This document shows positions 1-9,286 of a stretch of 64,000 nucleotides of DNA, one piece after another (the first letter of the stretch is position 1; the number at the start of each line of letters is the position of its first letter). Both the position numbers and the translations under genes were made by a program. Origin of the DNA: CAVQAH01 sp963784195 (GTDB lineage: Bacteria > Acidobacteriota > Vicinamibacteria > Vicinamibacterales > 2-12-FULL-66-21); NCBI GenBank assembly GCA_963784195.1, contig CAWARA010000036.1:68221-132220 (forward strand). The letters are read 5' to 3'. Below the pieces are notes generated by a model. That model saw nothing but the letters and a program-made list of their open reading frames with translations, had not been told where the DNA came from and made no database searches.

Positions 1-42
1 ATTTCCGATTCCGATTTCCGATCTCCGATTTCCGATTCCCGA
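1..42. repeat. Degenerate heptad array after the RNase G stop
   Basis: Units of 6-7 bases of the type ATTTCCG / ATTCCG / ATCTCCG / ATTCCCG run head to tail from the window edge to the base before the RNase G stop codon. On the minus strand they read as spaced GG/GGG runs. The array may continue beyond the window. It resembles the short tandemly repeated heptanucleotides (STRR) of cyanobacteria in form; relation to them is not shown. Confidence 0.7.
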
Positions 43-1680
43 TTAGGTAGCCATCACGTCGAACTGCTCGTGATGGAGGTGCAAATCCGGTTTGATGGTG
101 ACCGGTTTGCCGATTGAGTCTTCGATTCCCCGCAGCACCGCCACTTCCTCTTCCTTCAGCGCCCGCGCGATGTCCGGGTTGACTCGCAGAATGACGCCGT
201 GGCCATCGAGCTCGGGGCCAATCTTCTTCAGCTCCGTCAGAATCTCGTAGCAGATCGTCGAGCTCGATTTGATCGATCCCGAACCCGAGCAGTACGGGCA
301 CGGCTCGGTAAGCTGACGTTCGAGGCTCTGCTTGACGCGCTTGCGCGTGACGATGACCAGGCCGAAGTCCGAGACCTGAACGGCCTTCGACGGCGAGCGG
401 TCCTTGCGCAGCTCTTTCTCGACTTCCTGAAAGACCTTCTGCCGGTTCTTCTTCTCCTCCATGTCGATCAGGTCGAGCACGATGATGCCGCCCAGATCGC
501 GAAGCCGGAGCTGGCGCACAATCTCCTTGACCGCTTCCAGGTTGGTCTTGACGATCGTGTCCTCGAGGCGCCCGGTGCGCTTACCGACGTAGCGCCCGGT
601 GTTGACGTCGATGGCGACGAGCGCTTCCGTCTGATTGATGACGAGGTAGCCGCCTGACTTCAGCCAGACCTTGCTGCGCAGCGCCTTGTCGATCTCGCCC
701 TGGACCCCGTATTCCTCGAAGATCGGGTAATCCTTCGCGTACAGCTTCACCCGCGGCAGCAGGTTCGGCATGATGCGCTCGACGAGCGAAATCACGCGCC
801 GGTGCTCCTGCTCGTTGTCGATGCGGATGGCCGAATAATCGTCGGTGAGCAGGTCGCGGAGGAGCTTGGTGACGAGGCTCTGCTCCTGGAACAGCAGCGC
901 CGGCGGGCGACGGTTCTCCATCCGCTGACGGATCTCGGTCCAGACCTGGTGGAAGTACGACAGGTCGCTGACGATGTCGTCTTTCGAACGGCCGGAGGCG
1001 GCCGTGCGGATGATGACGCCGCCGGTGAAGCCGTGCTGTTCGCGGAACTCGCGGACGATGCCGCGGAGGCGGCCCCGCTCTTCGCGTGAATCGATCTTGC
1101 GGGAGACGCCGACGTGGTCGACCGTCGGCATGAACACCAGGAACCGGCCGGGCATCGTCACGTGGGACGTGAGCCGCGCGCCCTTCGTGCCGAGCGGTTC
1201 CTTGACGACCTGCACCAGGACTTCCTGGCCTTCCTTGAGCAGGTCTTCGATCTTCGGCTGCGGGCGCTCGCGATCCCGATCCCGATCGCGGTCGCGTCCG
1301 CGGCGTTCGACACGGCCATTCAGGACCGCTGTTACGCCAGAGTCGTCTGGCGAGAGGGCACCGACCGGCGCGGCAACGGGCGCCGGTATCTGCTCGCCGT
1401 TCTCGTCGTCCTCGTCCTCGTCGCCCGACTCGAGGCGTTCGAATTCCTCGACGGTGTTGACGACTTCCGAGACGTACAGAAACGCGTCGCGCTCGAGCCC
1501 GACGTCAACGAAGGAGGACTGCATGCCCGGCAGGACCTTGGACACGCGCCCCTTGTAGATATTGCCGACAACGCCGCGCTGCCGTTCGCGCTCGATGAAG
1601 AGTTCGACGACCTGGTCGTCCTCGAGAATGGCGACCCGTGTTTCCAGGTCGCTGGAGGAGATGATCATCTCCTTGTTCAT
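43..1680 (-). CDS. rng: Ribonuclease G/E family endoribonuclease
   Basis: Endoribonuclease of the RNase E/G family, acting on rRNA precursors and mRNA in the cytoplasm. The 545-residue product has an N-terminal S1 RNA-binding domain, a DNase I-like catalytic domain with the metal-binding aspartates in AIDVNTG (near residue 357) and VLDLID (near 402), and the Zn-link cysteines in CPYC (near 460). It has no long C-terminal degradosome scaffold, so it is G-like in length. The S1 domain is interrupted by an acidic then Arg-Asp-rich low-complexity stretch (about residues 84-145), partly coded by a GATCCC-type hexamer repeat. I choose ATG at 1680 because GGAG lies 8 bases upstream; a TTG two codons earlier is also open. 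It lies downstream of rodA on the same strand, separated by about 237 bp of repeats, an arrangement common for mre/mrd clusters. Confidence 0.95.
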   Translation of the reverse strand: MNKEMIISSSDLETRVAILEDDQVVELFIERERQRGVVGNIYKGRVSKVLPGMQSSFVDVGLERDAFLYVSEVVNTVEEFERLESGDEDEDDENGEQIPAPVAAPVGALSPDDSGVTAVLNGRVERRGRDRDRDRDRERPQPKIEDLLKEGQEVLVQVVKEPLGTKGARLTSHVTMPGRFLVFMPTVDHVGVSRKIDSREERGRLRGIVREFREQHGFTGGVIIRTAASGRSKDDIVSDLSYFHQVWTEIRQRMENRRPPALLFQEQSLVTKLLRDLLTDDYSAIRIDNEQEHRRVISLVERIMPNLLPRVKLYAKDYPIFEEYGVQGEIDKALRSKVWLKSGGYLVINQTEALVAIDVNTGRYVGKRTGRLEDTIVKTNLEAVKEIVRQLRLRDLGGIIVLDLIDMEEKKNRQKVFQEVEKELRKDRSPSKAVQVSDFGLVIVTRKRVKQSLERQLTEPCPYCSGSGSIKSSSTICYEILTELKKIGPELDGHGVILRVNPDIARALKEEEVAVLRGIEDSIGKPVTIKPDLHLHHEQFDVMAT

Positions 1681-1823
1681 GGACAAAACTCCGAACTCGT
1701 GCGGCCGCCCGCCGCATCACCGCGCGCGCGCGTACGCCCGGCCGGCCTGCCGCAACAACGGCAGGTGACAGCAGGACGAGCGCGACGAGCAGGATGAAGA
1801 TCATGCGACCCGTTATTCGTTGC

Positions 1824-1900
1824 GTCCGGCTTCCGCCGGACCATCTAGTGGCGTCCGGCTTTAGCCGGACCATTTTCGTGGAGTCCGGCTTTAGCCGGAC
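1824..1900. repeat. Three REP-like palindromes between rodA and rng
   Basis: Three hairpins of the form GTCCGGC-loop-GCCGGAC lie at 1824-1841 (loop TTCC), 1853-1870 (loop TTTA) and 1883-1900 (loop TTTA). The starts are about 30 bases apart. The same 18-mer GTCCGGCTTTAGCCGGAC occurs at 13222 and 16382. They fill most of the rodA-rng gap and could act as transcription attenuators or RNA stabilisers, but no T-tract follows. The rest of 1681-1917 shows no convincing gene. Confidence 0.85.
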
Positions 1901-1917
1901 CCGATCCGCTTTCGGAC

Positions 1918-3024
1918 CTAATTCGTGAATCGCCTCATCCTCACGTTGAGGATGAGACCGAACGCTGCCAGCGACGCGATGAGCGACGATCCTCCATAGC
2001 TCATCAGCGGCAGCGTGATGCCCTTCACGGGCGCCAGCCCGGCGGACATCGCGATGTTGTAGATCACCTGGAACGTGAACCCGGCAATGATGCCTGCGAC
2101 GAGGTACGCGCCCAGCCGATCTTTGGCCAGGCGTGCCGCTTCGAGGGATCGCAGGATGACGAACAGATACAACCCCAGCACGCCGAGCACCCCGATGAAC
2201 CCTCGCTCTTCGGCCAGGACCGAGAAAATGAAATCGTTGTGGGCGACCGGCAGGAACTTGTAGAGCCCCTGGGTGCCGTTCATGAATCCTTTGCCTGTCA
2301 AACCGCCCGATCCGACCGTGATGCGCGCCTGAATCTGCTGATAGCCGTCGCCGCGCGGATCCTGTTCGGGATCGAGGAAGGTGGTGATACGCGTTTTCTG
2401 GTAGTCCTTGAGGGCAAACTGCCACGCCAGCGGCGCCATCAGGACGGCGATGAGGGCAATCACGCCCAGGAGCCGCAGACGCATGCCGGCGAGATACGCC
2501 ACGCCGAAAAACACAGGAATGAGGGTGACCGCCGTCCCGAGATCCGGCTGCTTCGCGATGAGGAGGATGGGCACGGCCGTGAACATGCCGCCGATCGCCA
2601 GATCGGTGAGGTTGCGCGCACCGCGCCGGTTCTCGCCGAAGAACATGGCCAGCAGCAACGCCAGCGTCATCCGCGCGAACTCCGACGGCTGCAGGTTGAA
2701 CGGGCCGACCTCGATCCAGCGGGTGGCGTTGAACTGCGTCGATCCCTTGAACAGCACGAAGAGGAGCAGCGCGATCAGGCCGCCAAAGATCACGAGCGAG
2801 TGTTCGGCCAGCACGCGATAGTCGATGGCGAGGCAGATCGCGAGCGCGATCAACCCGAGCACCAGCGCATAGGCCTGCGTCCTGACCTGCGGCCCGGCGT
2901 GTCCGCCGTCGCCAACGATCACGTACGTGGTGCTGTAAATCATCGCGATGCCGATGCCGACGACCATCAGCAGCGCTGCGATGAGCAGCCAGTCCACGTG
3001 GAAGATCAGGCGGCGTTCGAACAT
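1918..3024 (-). CDS. rodA: Rod shape-determining protein RodA (SEDS glycosyltransferase)
   Basis: SEDS-family peptidoglycan polymerase that works with PBP2 in the elongasome at the inner membrane. The 368-residue product is almost entirely membrane segments (about ten) and ends with the family signature region SYGGSSLIASLAAFGL near the C-terminus. The periplasmic loop around PEQDPRGDGYQQIQA matches the conserved loop of RodA rather than FtsW. It begins 6 bases after the probable stop of mrdA, so both are translated from one message. Length is normal for the family and the frame is intact, unlike its upstream partner. Confidence 0.95.
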   Translation of the reverse strand: MFERRLIFHVDWLLIAALLMVVGIGIAMIYSTTYVIVGDGGHAGPQVRTQAYALVLGLIALAICLAIDYRVLAEHSLVIFGGLIALLLFVLFKGSTQFNATRWIEVGPFNLQPSEFARMTLALLLAMFFGENRRGARNLTDLAIGGMFTAVPILLIAKQPDLGTAVTLIPVFFGVAYLAGMRLRLLGVIALIAVLMAPLAWQFALKDYQKTRITTFLDPEQDPRGDGYQQIQARITVGSGGLTGKGFMNGTQGLYKFLPVAHNDFIFSVLAEERGFIGVLGVLGLYLFVILRSLEAARLAKDRLGAYLVAGIIAGFTFQVIYNIAMSAGLAPVKGITLPLMSYGGSSLIASLAAFGLILNVRMRRFTN

Positions 3025-3030
3025 GACACT

Positions 3031-4977
3031 TTACTGGCGGACCTGACGCGCCGCTGAAGCGGCGCGCTCCTGGAGGCTCCTCGGCGTCTGGTTCGCTCGC
3101 GGCGATGGCCACCGGCGGCCCTGCCGGCTTGTCGATGCTCGGCAGCGGACGGCCTTCCTTCTTCGCGAAATATGTTTCCATCGCAAACTTGGCAATGGGC
3201 GCGCCGAGATAGCCGTGCTCGGCGTGCTCGGCAAAGATGACGCCCGCGATCTCCGGCTTGTCGTGCGGTGCGAAGAACACGAACCACCCGTGGTCGCGCA
3301 CGTCCATGCCGCTACGCGCCGCTCCTGCCTTGCCCTGGTTCGACACGACCTGCGCGGTGCCTGTTTTCCCCGCGACGTTATAGCCGACGATCTTGCCCCG
3401 GCCGCCGGTTCCCGCGGCATTGATGACCATCCACAGCCCCTCGTGCAGCGCGTCGATGGTCGATGGCTTCATCCTCGCGACCGACTGTGGCGGCGGTGCC
3501 GGCACCGGCTTCCATTCCTGGTTGCCCTCTTTGGTCGCCTTCAACACGTGCGGCGTGTACCTCGTGCCGCCGTTCGCGACGGTCATCATCATGATCGCCA
3601 GCGACAGCGGCGTCACGCTCACCTGCCCCTGACCGATGGACACGGAGATCGTCTCGCCCGCATACCATTTCTCGCCGGTCGTCCGCTGCTTCCACTCGGT
3701 CGAGGGCATGATTCCCCGGATCTCGTTGGGCAGGTCGATGCCGCTGCGCTCGCCGAGCCCCAGTGCTGACGCCCACTTGTGAATCCTGTCCACGCCGAGC
3801 ATGTTGCCGACGGTGTAGAAGTAGGTGTTGCACGACTTCTCGATCGCGTGGCGCATGTCCACCGTGCCGTGGCCGCCGGCGAGGTGACACTTGAAGAACC
3901 GCCCGTAGAAGTTCGCGCCGCCAGGACAGAACACCGTCGTGTTCGGCGTCACCACGCCTTCCTCGAGACCGGCGACCGCGACCGCGATTTTGAAGGTCGA
4001 CCCAGGTGAGTATCGACCCTGGAGCGCGCGGTTCTGGAGCGGTTTGAGCTTGTCTTCGTTCAGCGATCGCCACGTCGCCAGATCGATCCCCATCGCGAAC
4101 TTGTTGGGATCGTACGCCGGCAGGCTGACCAGCGAGAGCACTTCGCCTGAATTCGGATCGAGGATGACCGCCGCGCCGTTGTAACCGAAAGTGGCGGAAT
4201 CCTTCTTCGGTCGCGCGCTGCACGTCCTTGTCGATCGTCAACTGCAGGCGCTTCCCTTCAATGGGATCGGTCAGGCCGTTGGGGACTTCTTGAATCTCGC
4301 GCCCGACGCTGTTGACGACCACCGCGCGGTCGCCATCGGTGCCCATGAGCAGCCGGTTATACGCCTGCTCGACGCCGGCCTGCCCGACCTTGGCGCCCGC
4401 TTCGAGCCCTTCGAACTCGGGCTTGGCGAGCTGCGCCTCGTTCACCTCGGCAACATAGCCGAACAGGTGCGCCGCCATGTCGTCGGACAGGTACTTCCGC
4501 GTCGGCACTTGCTGCGAGAACACGCCGGGCAGCTCCCACTGGCGCGCCCGCGCTGCGACCACCTGTTCGAACGTGGCGTTCTCGATCAACACCATCGGGC
4601 GGTACTTGGGCTCGCCCCGGCGGCGACTCATCGTTTCGCGCAGCTGCGCTTCGGGCACGCCGGTCGCTTCCGACAGGACTCGCAGCGTGGTATCGAGATT
4701 GCCCGTTTGTTCGCGCACCACCGCGATGTTGAACATGCTCTGGTTGTCGACCAGCACGTCGCCGTGACGGTCGAAGAGCACGCCGCGCGGCGCTGGCAGC
4801 GGCAGGCGGCGCATGTGGTTGTTGTCCGCCATCACGCTGAATTTCTGGTGCTGCGCCACCTGGAACACCCAGAACCCGATCGCCAGCAGCGCAAAGACGC
4901 CGGCGATGCAGGTACTGCATCACCGACAGGCGTGCCCCCAGGTGTCGGCGATCGTCAGGCTGGATGATGGAGGCCAT
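3031..4977 (-). CDS. mrdA: Penicillin-binding protein 2 (MrdA), frameshifted as sequenced
   Basis: Class B transpeptidase of the elongasome. The protein is recognisable end to end but in successive frames: start MASIIQPDDRRHLG from ATG 4977; a shift near 4914 into the frame with the membrane anchor and PBP dimer domain (PLPAPRGVLFDRHGD, then the GTDGDRAVVVNSVGRE region); a shift near 4192 into the transpeptidase domain. The catalytic SPGSTFKI tetrad (SxxK), SCN and KTGTAQ box are all present. A third shift near 3060-3100 would bring the frame to the TAA at 3031, just before rodA. Each shift reads as one extra base, and removing three bases gives 647 residues, the usual length. Because this gene is normally essential, I infer sequencing indels rather than true decay. 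The C-terminal tail overlaps a REP-like repeat (3043-3073). Confidence 0.85.
3043..3073 (-). repeat. REP-like hairpin inside the 3' end of mrdA
   Basis: On the minus strand the hairpin CGCGCCGC-TTCA-GCGGCGCG is flanked by CCAGGAG and TCAG. It matches the element at 6464-6494 at 28 of 31 positions. Two of the three differences pair with each other in the stem (G-C exchanged for C-G), so the fold is kept while the bases change. It codes the last residues of PBP2 and overlaps the region where the reading frame becomes uncertain. Confidence 0.75.
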
Positions 4978-4988
4978 AAGAAACCTGT

Positions 4989-5070
4989 CACGTGCGACGT
5001 GCGACTACGTGCACGTCGCGACGTGCGACCATGGACGTCGCGACGTCGCACTCGCACGTCGCACTCGCAC
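4989..5070. repeat. Inverted heptad repeats in the mreD-mrdA spacer
   Basis: The 94-base gap between mreD and mrdA consists almost wholly of units like GTGCGAC in one half (4991-5029) and GTCGCAC / TCGCAC in the other (5036-5070), so the two halves can pair into a long hairpin. The centre carries GTCGCGAC palindromes. No ribosome-binding site better than the weak purines just before ATG 4977 is visible. It would sit in the polycistronic message between two shape genes. Confidence 0.7.
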
Positions 5071-5071
5071 G

Positions 5072-5590
5072 TTAATACCGCCTTCGACTTACGCTTGCGC
5101 CCCGGGCGCGCCGTCTCTGCAAAAGCCCCGGACCGACCTCGACCAGCTGGAACGCCACGATGCCGATGATCCCGTTGATCACCGCCTGCGTGAGAAGCGC
5201 AGAATACTGCAGCCGTATCCCGCGTGTCTCGGCCATTGCCACCAGCGCCTGAAAGCAGAGCTCGTGCACGATGGTGGCCCCGACGAACATCACGAATCGC
5301 GGGAGCGGCTGCGCGACGATGAACTGCGCGCCGAGCACCCCCACGAGGAAGCCCACCAGCGTCTTGGAGAATCCACCAATCCCTATGATCCCACCGGCGA
5401 GGGCATCCTGCACGAGGCCGCCGACGCTTCCAGCAAACAGGCCCATGACCGGGCCGAAGGCCAGACCGACGTAGACCACCGCCACCAGGACGAGGTTGAC
5501 CAGCGTCGCGCCACCGTGCGACAGCCCGGCGAGCGTTGTCTGGACCGCGAGCGCCGCGGCCAACGCCAGGAGCACGCCTGCCGTCCTCAT
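5072..5590 (-). CDS. mreD: Rod shape-determining protein MreD
   Basis: Small integral membrane component of the elongasome. The 172-residue protein has five to six hydrophobic segments, with the MreD-typical run GLFAGSVGGLVQDALAGG and an internal region FSKTLVGFLVG. It overlaps the end of mreC by 4 bases (5587-5590), indicating translational coupling. The basic C-terminal tail (QRRRARGASVSRRRY) ends right at the heptad inverted repeat. The family is poorly conserved, so position between mreC and mrdA carries much of the assignment. Confidence 0.88.
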   Translation of the reverse strand: MRTAGVLLALAAALAVQTTLAGLSHGGATLVNLVLVAVVYVGLAFGPVMGLFAGSVGGLVQDALAGGIIGIGGFSKTLVGFLVGVLGAQFIVAQPLPRFVMFVGATIVHELCFQALVAMAETRGIRLQYSALLTQAVINGIIGIVAFQLVEVGPGLLQRRRARGASVSRRRY

Positions 5591-6453
5591 TTTCCTGACC
5601 CGTCAGGTGCGGCCGGCTTCTCGAAGGGGGTGGCGCCCCGGGCCGGCACCATCACCACCAGGACCTGCTCAATGCTGGAAAAGTCGACCGCCGGACGAAC
5701 CGTGATCACCCGGTGCAGTCGCGTCCCGGCCGCTGACGACTCGACGATCCCGACGGCGAACCCCTTCGGATAGATCCCGTCGACACCGGAGGCGACGATC
5801 GCATCGCCCTGCTGCACGTCCGCGAGGTTCGACACCAGGTCCATCCGCAACGGACGATCGGCGTCGTCGCCAATCACCATTCCACCGCTGCGCGATCGCT
5901 CGGCCTGCGCGCCGATCGCTGCATCGCGATCGATCAGCAGCTGAACGCGCGCCGCATGCGACGCGACCGGCCCCACGATGCGTCCCACAATCCCCTTCGG
6001 CGCGATGACCGCCATGTTGGGCAGCACGCCGTCTGCCGTGCCCCGGTCGATCGTCACGGTCTGCATGCCCGGAATCGGATTCCCCGCGATGACCTCAGCC
6101 GCAAGCGTGGGAAGCGTGGTGATCTTCTGGAGCTTCAGCAGCTCGCGCAGACGCTCGGCCTCCGACGCCAGCGCGCGCTGCTGCTGCATCGCCACTTCGA
6201 GATCGCCGAGCTGCTTCTGCAGCGCCTCGTTCTCCGCGCGCACGTCGCGAAGATCGACGTAGTTGTCCCAGCCGCCGCGGGCAGACCCGACGAGCGATGC
6301 GGTCGCGCCCTGCACGCGCGAGAAGACGCCGAACGTCACGCCTTCGAGCACCGGCACACCAGCCCTCGACTGCACCTGCGCCGAGATGAGGATCAGATGA
6401 CCCAGCATCACGGAGAGGAACAGGTAGCCGGTGCGTTGGCGGATGTCGAGCAT
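5587..6453 (-). CDS. mreC: Rod shape-determining protein MreC
   Basis: Bitopic scaffold of the elongasome that contacts PBP2 in the periplasm. The 288-residue product has a short cytoplasmic N-terminus, one membrane segment (about residues 10-25), a coiled-coil stretch (about 65-110, VRAENEALQKQLGDLEVAMQ) and a beta-domain with the family signature GLVGRIV-like GIVGRIVGPVASHAARVQLL and IVASGVDGIYPKGFAVG. A Pro/Ala-rich tail ends the protein. It starts 102 bases after mreB and overlaps mreD by 4 bases. The spacer to mreB carries a composite REP-like element. Confidence 0.94.
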   Translation of the reverse strand: MLDIRQRTGYLFLSVMLGHLILISAQVQSRAGVPVLEGVTFGVFSRVQGATASLVGSARGGWDNYVDLRDVRAENEALQKQLGDLEVAMQQQRALASEAERLRELLKLQKITTLPTLAAEVIAGNPIPGMQTVTIDRGTADGVLPNMAVIAPKGIVGRIVGPVASHAARVQLLIDRDAAIGAQAERSRSGGMVIGDDADRPLRMDLVSNLADVQQGDAIVASGVDGIYPKGFAVGIVESSAAGTRLHRVITVRPAVDFSSIEQVLVVMVPARGATPFEKPAAPDGSGK

Positions 6454-6463
6454 TGGAAGATTT

Positions 6464-6552
6464 CCAGCAGCGCGCGGCTTCAGCCGCGCGTCAGCCCAGC
6501 TTCAACGGCCCGTCAGTGTCTGTGACGCGGAGCTGAAGCTCCGCGCTGCTGG
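6464..6552. repeat. Composite REP-like element between mreB and mreC
   Basis: Two hairpins stand side by side: CGCGCGGC-TTCA-GCCGCGCG at 6471-6490 and CGCGGAGC-TGAA-GCTCCGCG at 6526-6545. The whole is bracketed by CCAGCAGCGCG (6464-6474) and its complement CGCGCTGCTGG (6542-6552), so it can also fold end to end. A 21-base part (6464-6484) recurs exactly, inverted, at 9131-9151. The layout is like a BIME (paired REP units). Confidence 0.8.
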
Positions 6553-6555
6553 TGG

Positions 6556-7580
<1,025 letters not shown>

Positions 7581-7593
7581 TGACGACTCACTT

Positions 7594-8865
7594 TCAACTC
7601 ACGGCGACCCGGATGCCGTTCTTTCCTCGGTCCTTGACCCAGTACATCGCCTGATCGGCCGCCTGAATCAGACCTTCGGCAGTCGTGGCCACGTCGGGCA
7701 GCGTCGAAACGCCGACCGAAGCGGTGAGCGAGATGCTCAGGCCGTCCCGCTCCAGAAATCTATGTGCCGCAAGCCGTTCCCGGATGCGCTCGCCCACGTA
7801 GACGGCGCCGTCTGCCCCGGTATCGGGCAGAACCAGTGCAAACTCGTCGCCCCCGAACCGCGCGACCACGTCCGTTTCACGCGCGCTGGCGCGGATGACA
7901 CCAGCTGCCTCCACGAGCGCCCGGCTCCCGAAGAGGTGGCCGTAAGTGTCGTTGATCGATTTGAAGCCGTCCAAATCGATGAAGAGCAGCGACAGGGGCC
8001 GGTTGCTGCGCGTCGCGCGCTTCGTTTCACGCCGCAGTACCTGGGAGAGATATCGCTGGTTGTAAAGCTGCGTCAGGTCGTCGGTGACCGAGAGCGCCTC
8101 GGCCCGTTGCACGCGCAACGCGTTGTCGAGGGCAATCGCGCCGGGCTCCAGAATCGACCTCAGCGCCGACAGGGTCGCCGGGGCGAACCGCGGCTGCCGC
8201 GTGGCTGGATGACGATCGATGGCGACGATGGCGCCGACCGTCCGCCCACGGCAACTCAAAGGCAGGCCAATAGCCGCCGCCGGCTCGACGTCCAGGCGCA
8301 CGACGCGTGTATCAGACGCAAGATCAGCACTCGCAAAGACTTCCGCGCTCTGGAGAACCCAGTCCCCCACCGCCTGGCCCGACCGTTCCAGGTTCGGGGT
8401 CAGGCCTTTCGTCGCCATCGTGCGGATACGGCCGCCATCGTCGATTGCCAGGACCAGCCAGCCCGACGCAGGCACCCATTCGGACACCCGGGCCGTCAAC
8501 GTCTCCGCCACTCGCTCCGGTTCCAGGGTGGCATTTACGGCGCGAACCATGTCGGCGAAGACGTCGGCACGCGCCAGCGTGCGCCGGAGCGTCGTCTGCA
8601 ACGGCCGGAGCTTGGCGGCGAGATCGGTCCGCGGGGCTTGCAGACCTTTCCTGCTCGATCGACGACGGACGCGAGTCTGCCGACCGGTCCCGGTCAATCG
8701 GCTCTGGGTTCCGTTAGGAATGGCGGATCCTTCTTCAGCGCAGGGGTCCACACCCCCGACTCGCCGCCCCCGATCGCACGGCTCGTGCCGTGCTCCCGAT
8801 GGACGTTTGGTCCCTCGACGAGCTCTGGAAGACTCGAGCCGAGCCGAAGGGGTCGGGCAGGCCAC
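7594..8865 (-). CDS. GAF-GGDEF diguanylate cyclase
   Basis: Likely cytoplasmic diguanylate cyclase making cyclic di-GMP. A GAF domain (roughly residues 115-245, with the region VSEWVPASGWLVLAIDDGGR) precedes a GGDEF domain (about 265-420) whose active-site motif is intact as RFGGDEFALVLP; the substrate-binding DLDGFKSINDTYGH stretch is also clear. No RxxD inhibitory site is obvious in the usual place. The first ~75 residues are Arg/Ser-rich and look untranslated, so the true start is probably internal, upstream of KLRPLQTTLRRTLARADVF; I cannot fix it. It sits 13 bases upstream of mreB on the same strand, suggesting co-transcription with the shape operon. Downstream strand partner ppiD is divergent. 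Confidence 0.85.
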   Translation of the reverse strand: MACPTPSARLESSRARRGTKRPSGARHEPCDRGRRVGGVDPCAEEGSAIPNGTQSRLTGTGRQTRVRRRSSRKGLQAPRTDLAAKLRPLQTTLRRTLARADVFADMVRAVNATLEPERVAETLTARVSEWVPASGWLVLAIDDGGRIRTMATKGLTPNLERSGQAVGDWVLQSAEVFASADLASDTRVVRLDVEPAAAIGLPLSCRGRTVGAIVAIDRHPATRQPRFAPATLSALRSILEPGAIALDNALRVQRAEALSVTDDLTQLYNQRYLSQVLRRETKRATRSNRPLSLLFIDLDGFKSINDTYGHLFGSRALVEAAGVIRASARETDVVARFGGDEFALVLPDTGADGAVYVGERIRERLAAHRFLERDGLSISLTASVGVSTLPDVATTAEGLIQAADQAMYWVKDRGKNGIRVAVS

Positions 8866-9286
8866 GGGCGCCCCTAAGTGCTTCTAATGAACGTAAATAT
8901 TACCACATCCGAGCCATAAACCCGGCTCCGGAGCGGCTGAAACAGCGCCATTTCGGGCACCGTGCCGACACATCGTCGGCTCGTCGGGGTTATCGGACAA
9001 AGTCGGTGGTTGCTTGCGGGGTAGTCGGGACTCAGGGGCTCGGCGGCGGCGGAGCACTTCAGCTGCGCGGCTCTTCAGAGCCGAGTCGCCGAGCCGGCGC
9101 GGCTCTGAAGCCGGGCAGTCCGACGCGCGCGCTGAAGCCGCGCGCTGCTGGACCCCGCGCCGAAGCGCGGCGGGGCCCCGACCCCCCAAGAAAATGCGAT
9201 AATTATCGTTTCTAGTTCGAACCGTTCCGGATTCCGCTCTGCCCGCCGAAGCTTCAGCGGAGGCTGGACGACGAGGCCGCTGCAAC
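8866..9286. promoter_or_regulatory. Divergent intergenic region with GC hairpins and a promoter-like palindrome
   Basis: This 420-base gap between the GGDEF gene and ppiD holds no gene I can support. Around 8891-8902 is an AT-rich patch (GTAAATATTAC) suited to a minus-strand promoter. From 9056 to 9175 several GC-rich hairpins with TTCA/TGAA loops follow each other, including an inverted exact copy (9131-9151) of the 21 bases at 6464-6484. At 9197-9208 the perfect palindrome CGATAATTATCG contains GATAAT, a possible -10 element for ppiD. Promoter calls are inference. Confidence 0.5.
9131..9151 (-). repeat. Inverted copy of the mreB-mreC REP-like unit
   Basis: The 21 bases are the exact reverse complement of 6464-6484, including the CCAGCAGCGCG flank and the GGC-TTCA loop. 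Upstream bases extend the stem as GCGCGCGC-TGAA-GCCGCGCGC. It shows the element is dispersed, not a local duplication. Confidence 0.8.

Noticed and set aside
1505..1804. Possible small hydrophobic leader peptide starting at 1804 (minus) ahead of RNase G
   Set aside because: It has a hydrophobic start but runs far into rng without a stop and has no ribosome site; chance open frame.
1505..3030. Continuation of the PBP2 frame through the whole of rodA
   Set aside because: The translation is unlike any protein while rodA in another frame is intact; a missed stop by frame error in mrdA explains it.
4989..5070. CRISPR array from regularly repeated short units
   Set aside because: Units are contiguous heptads without spacers and no cas gene is present in the window.
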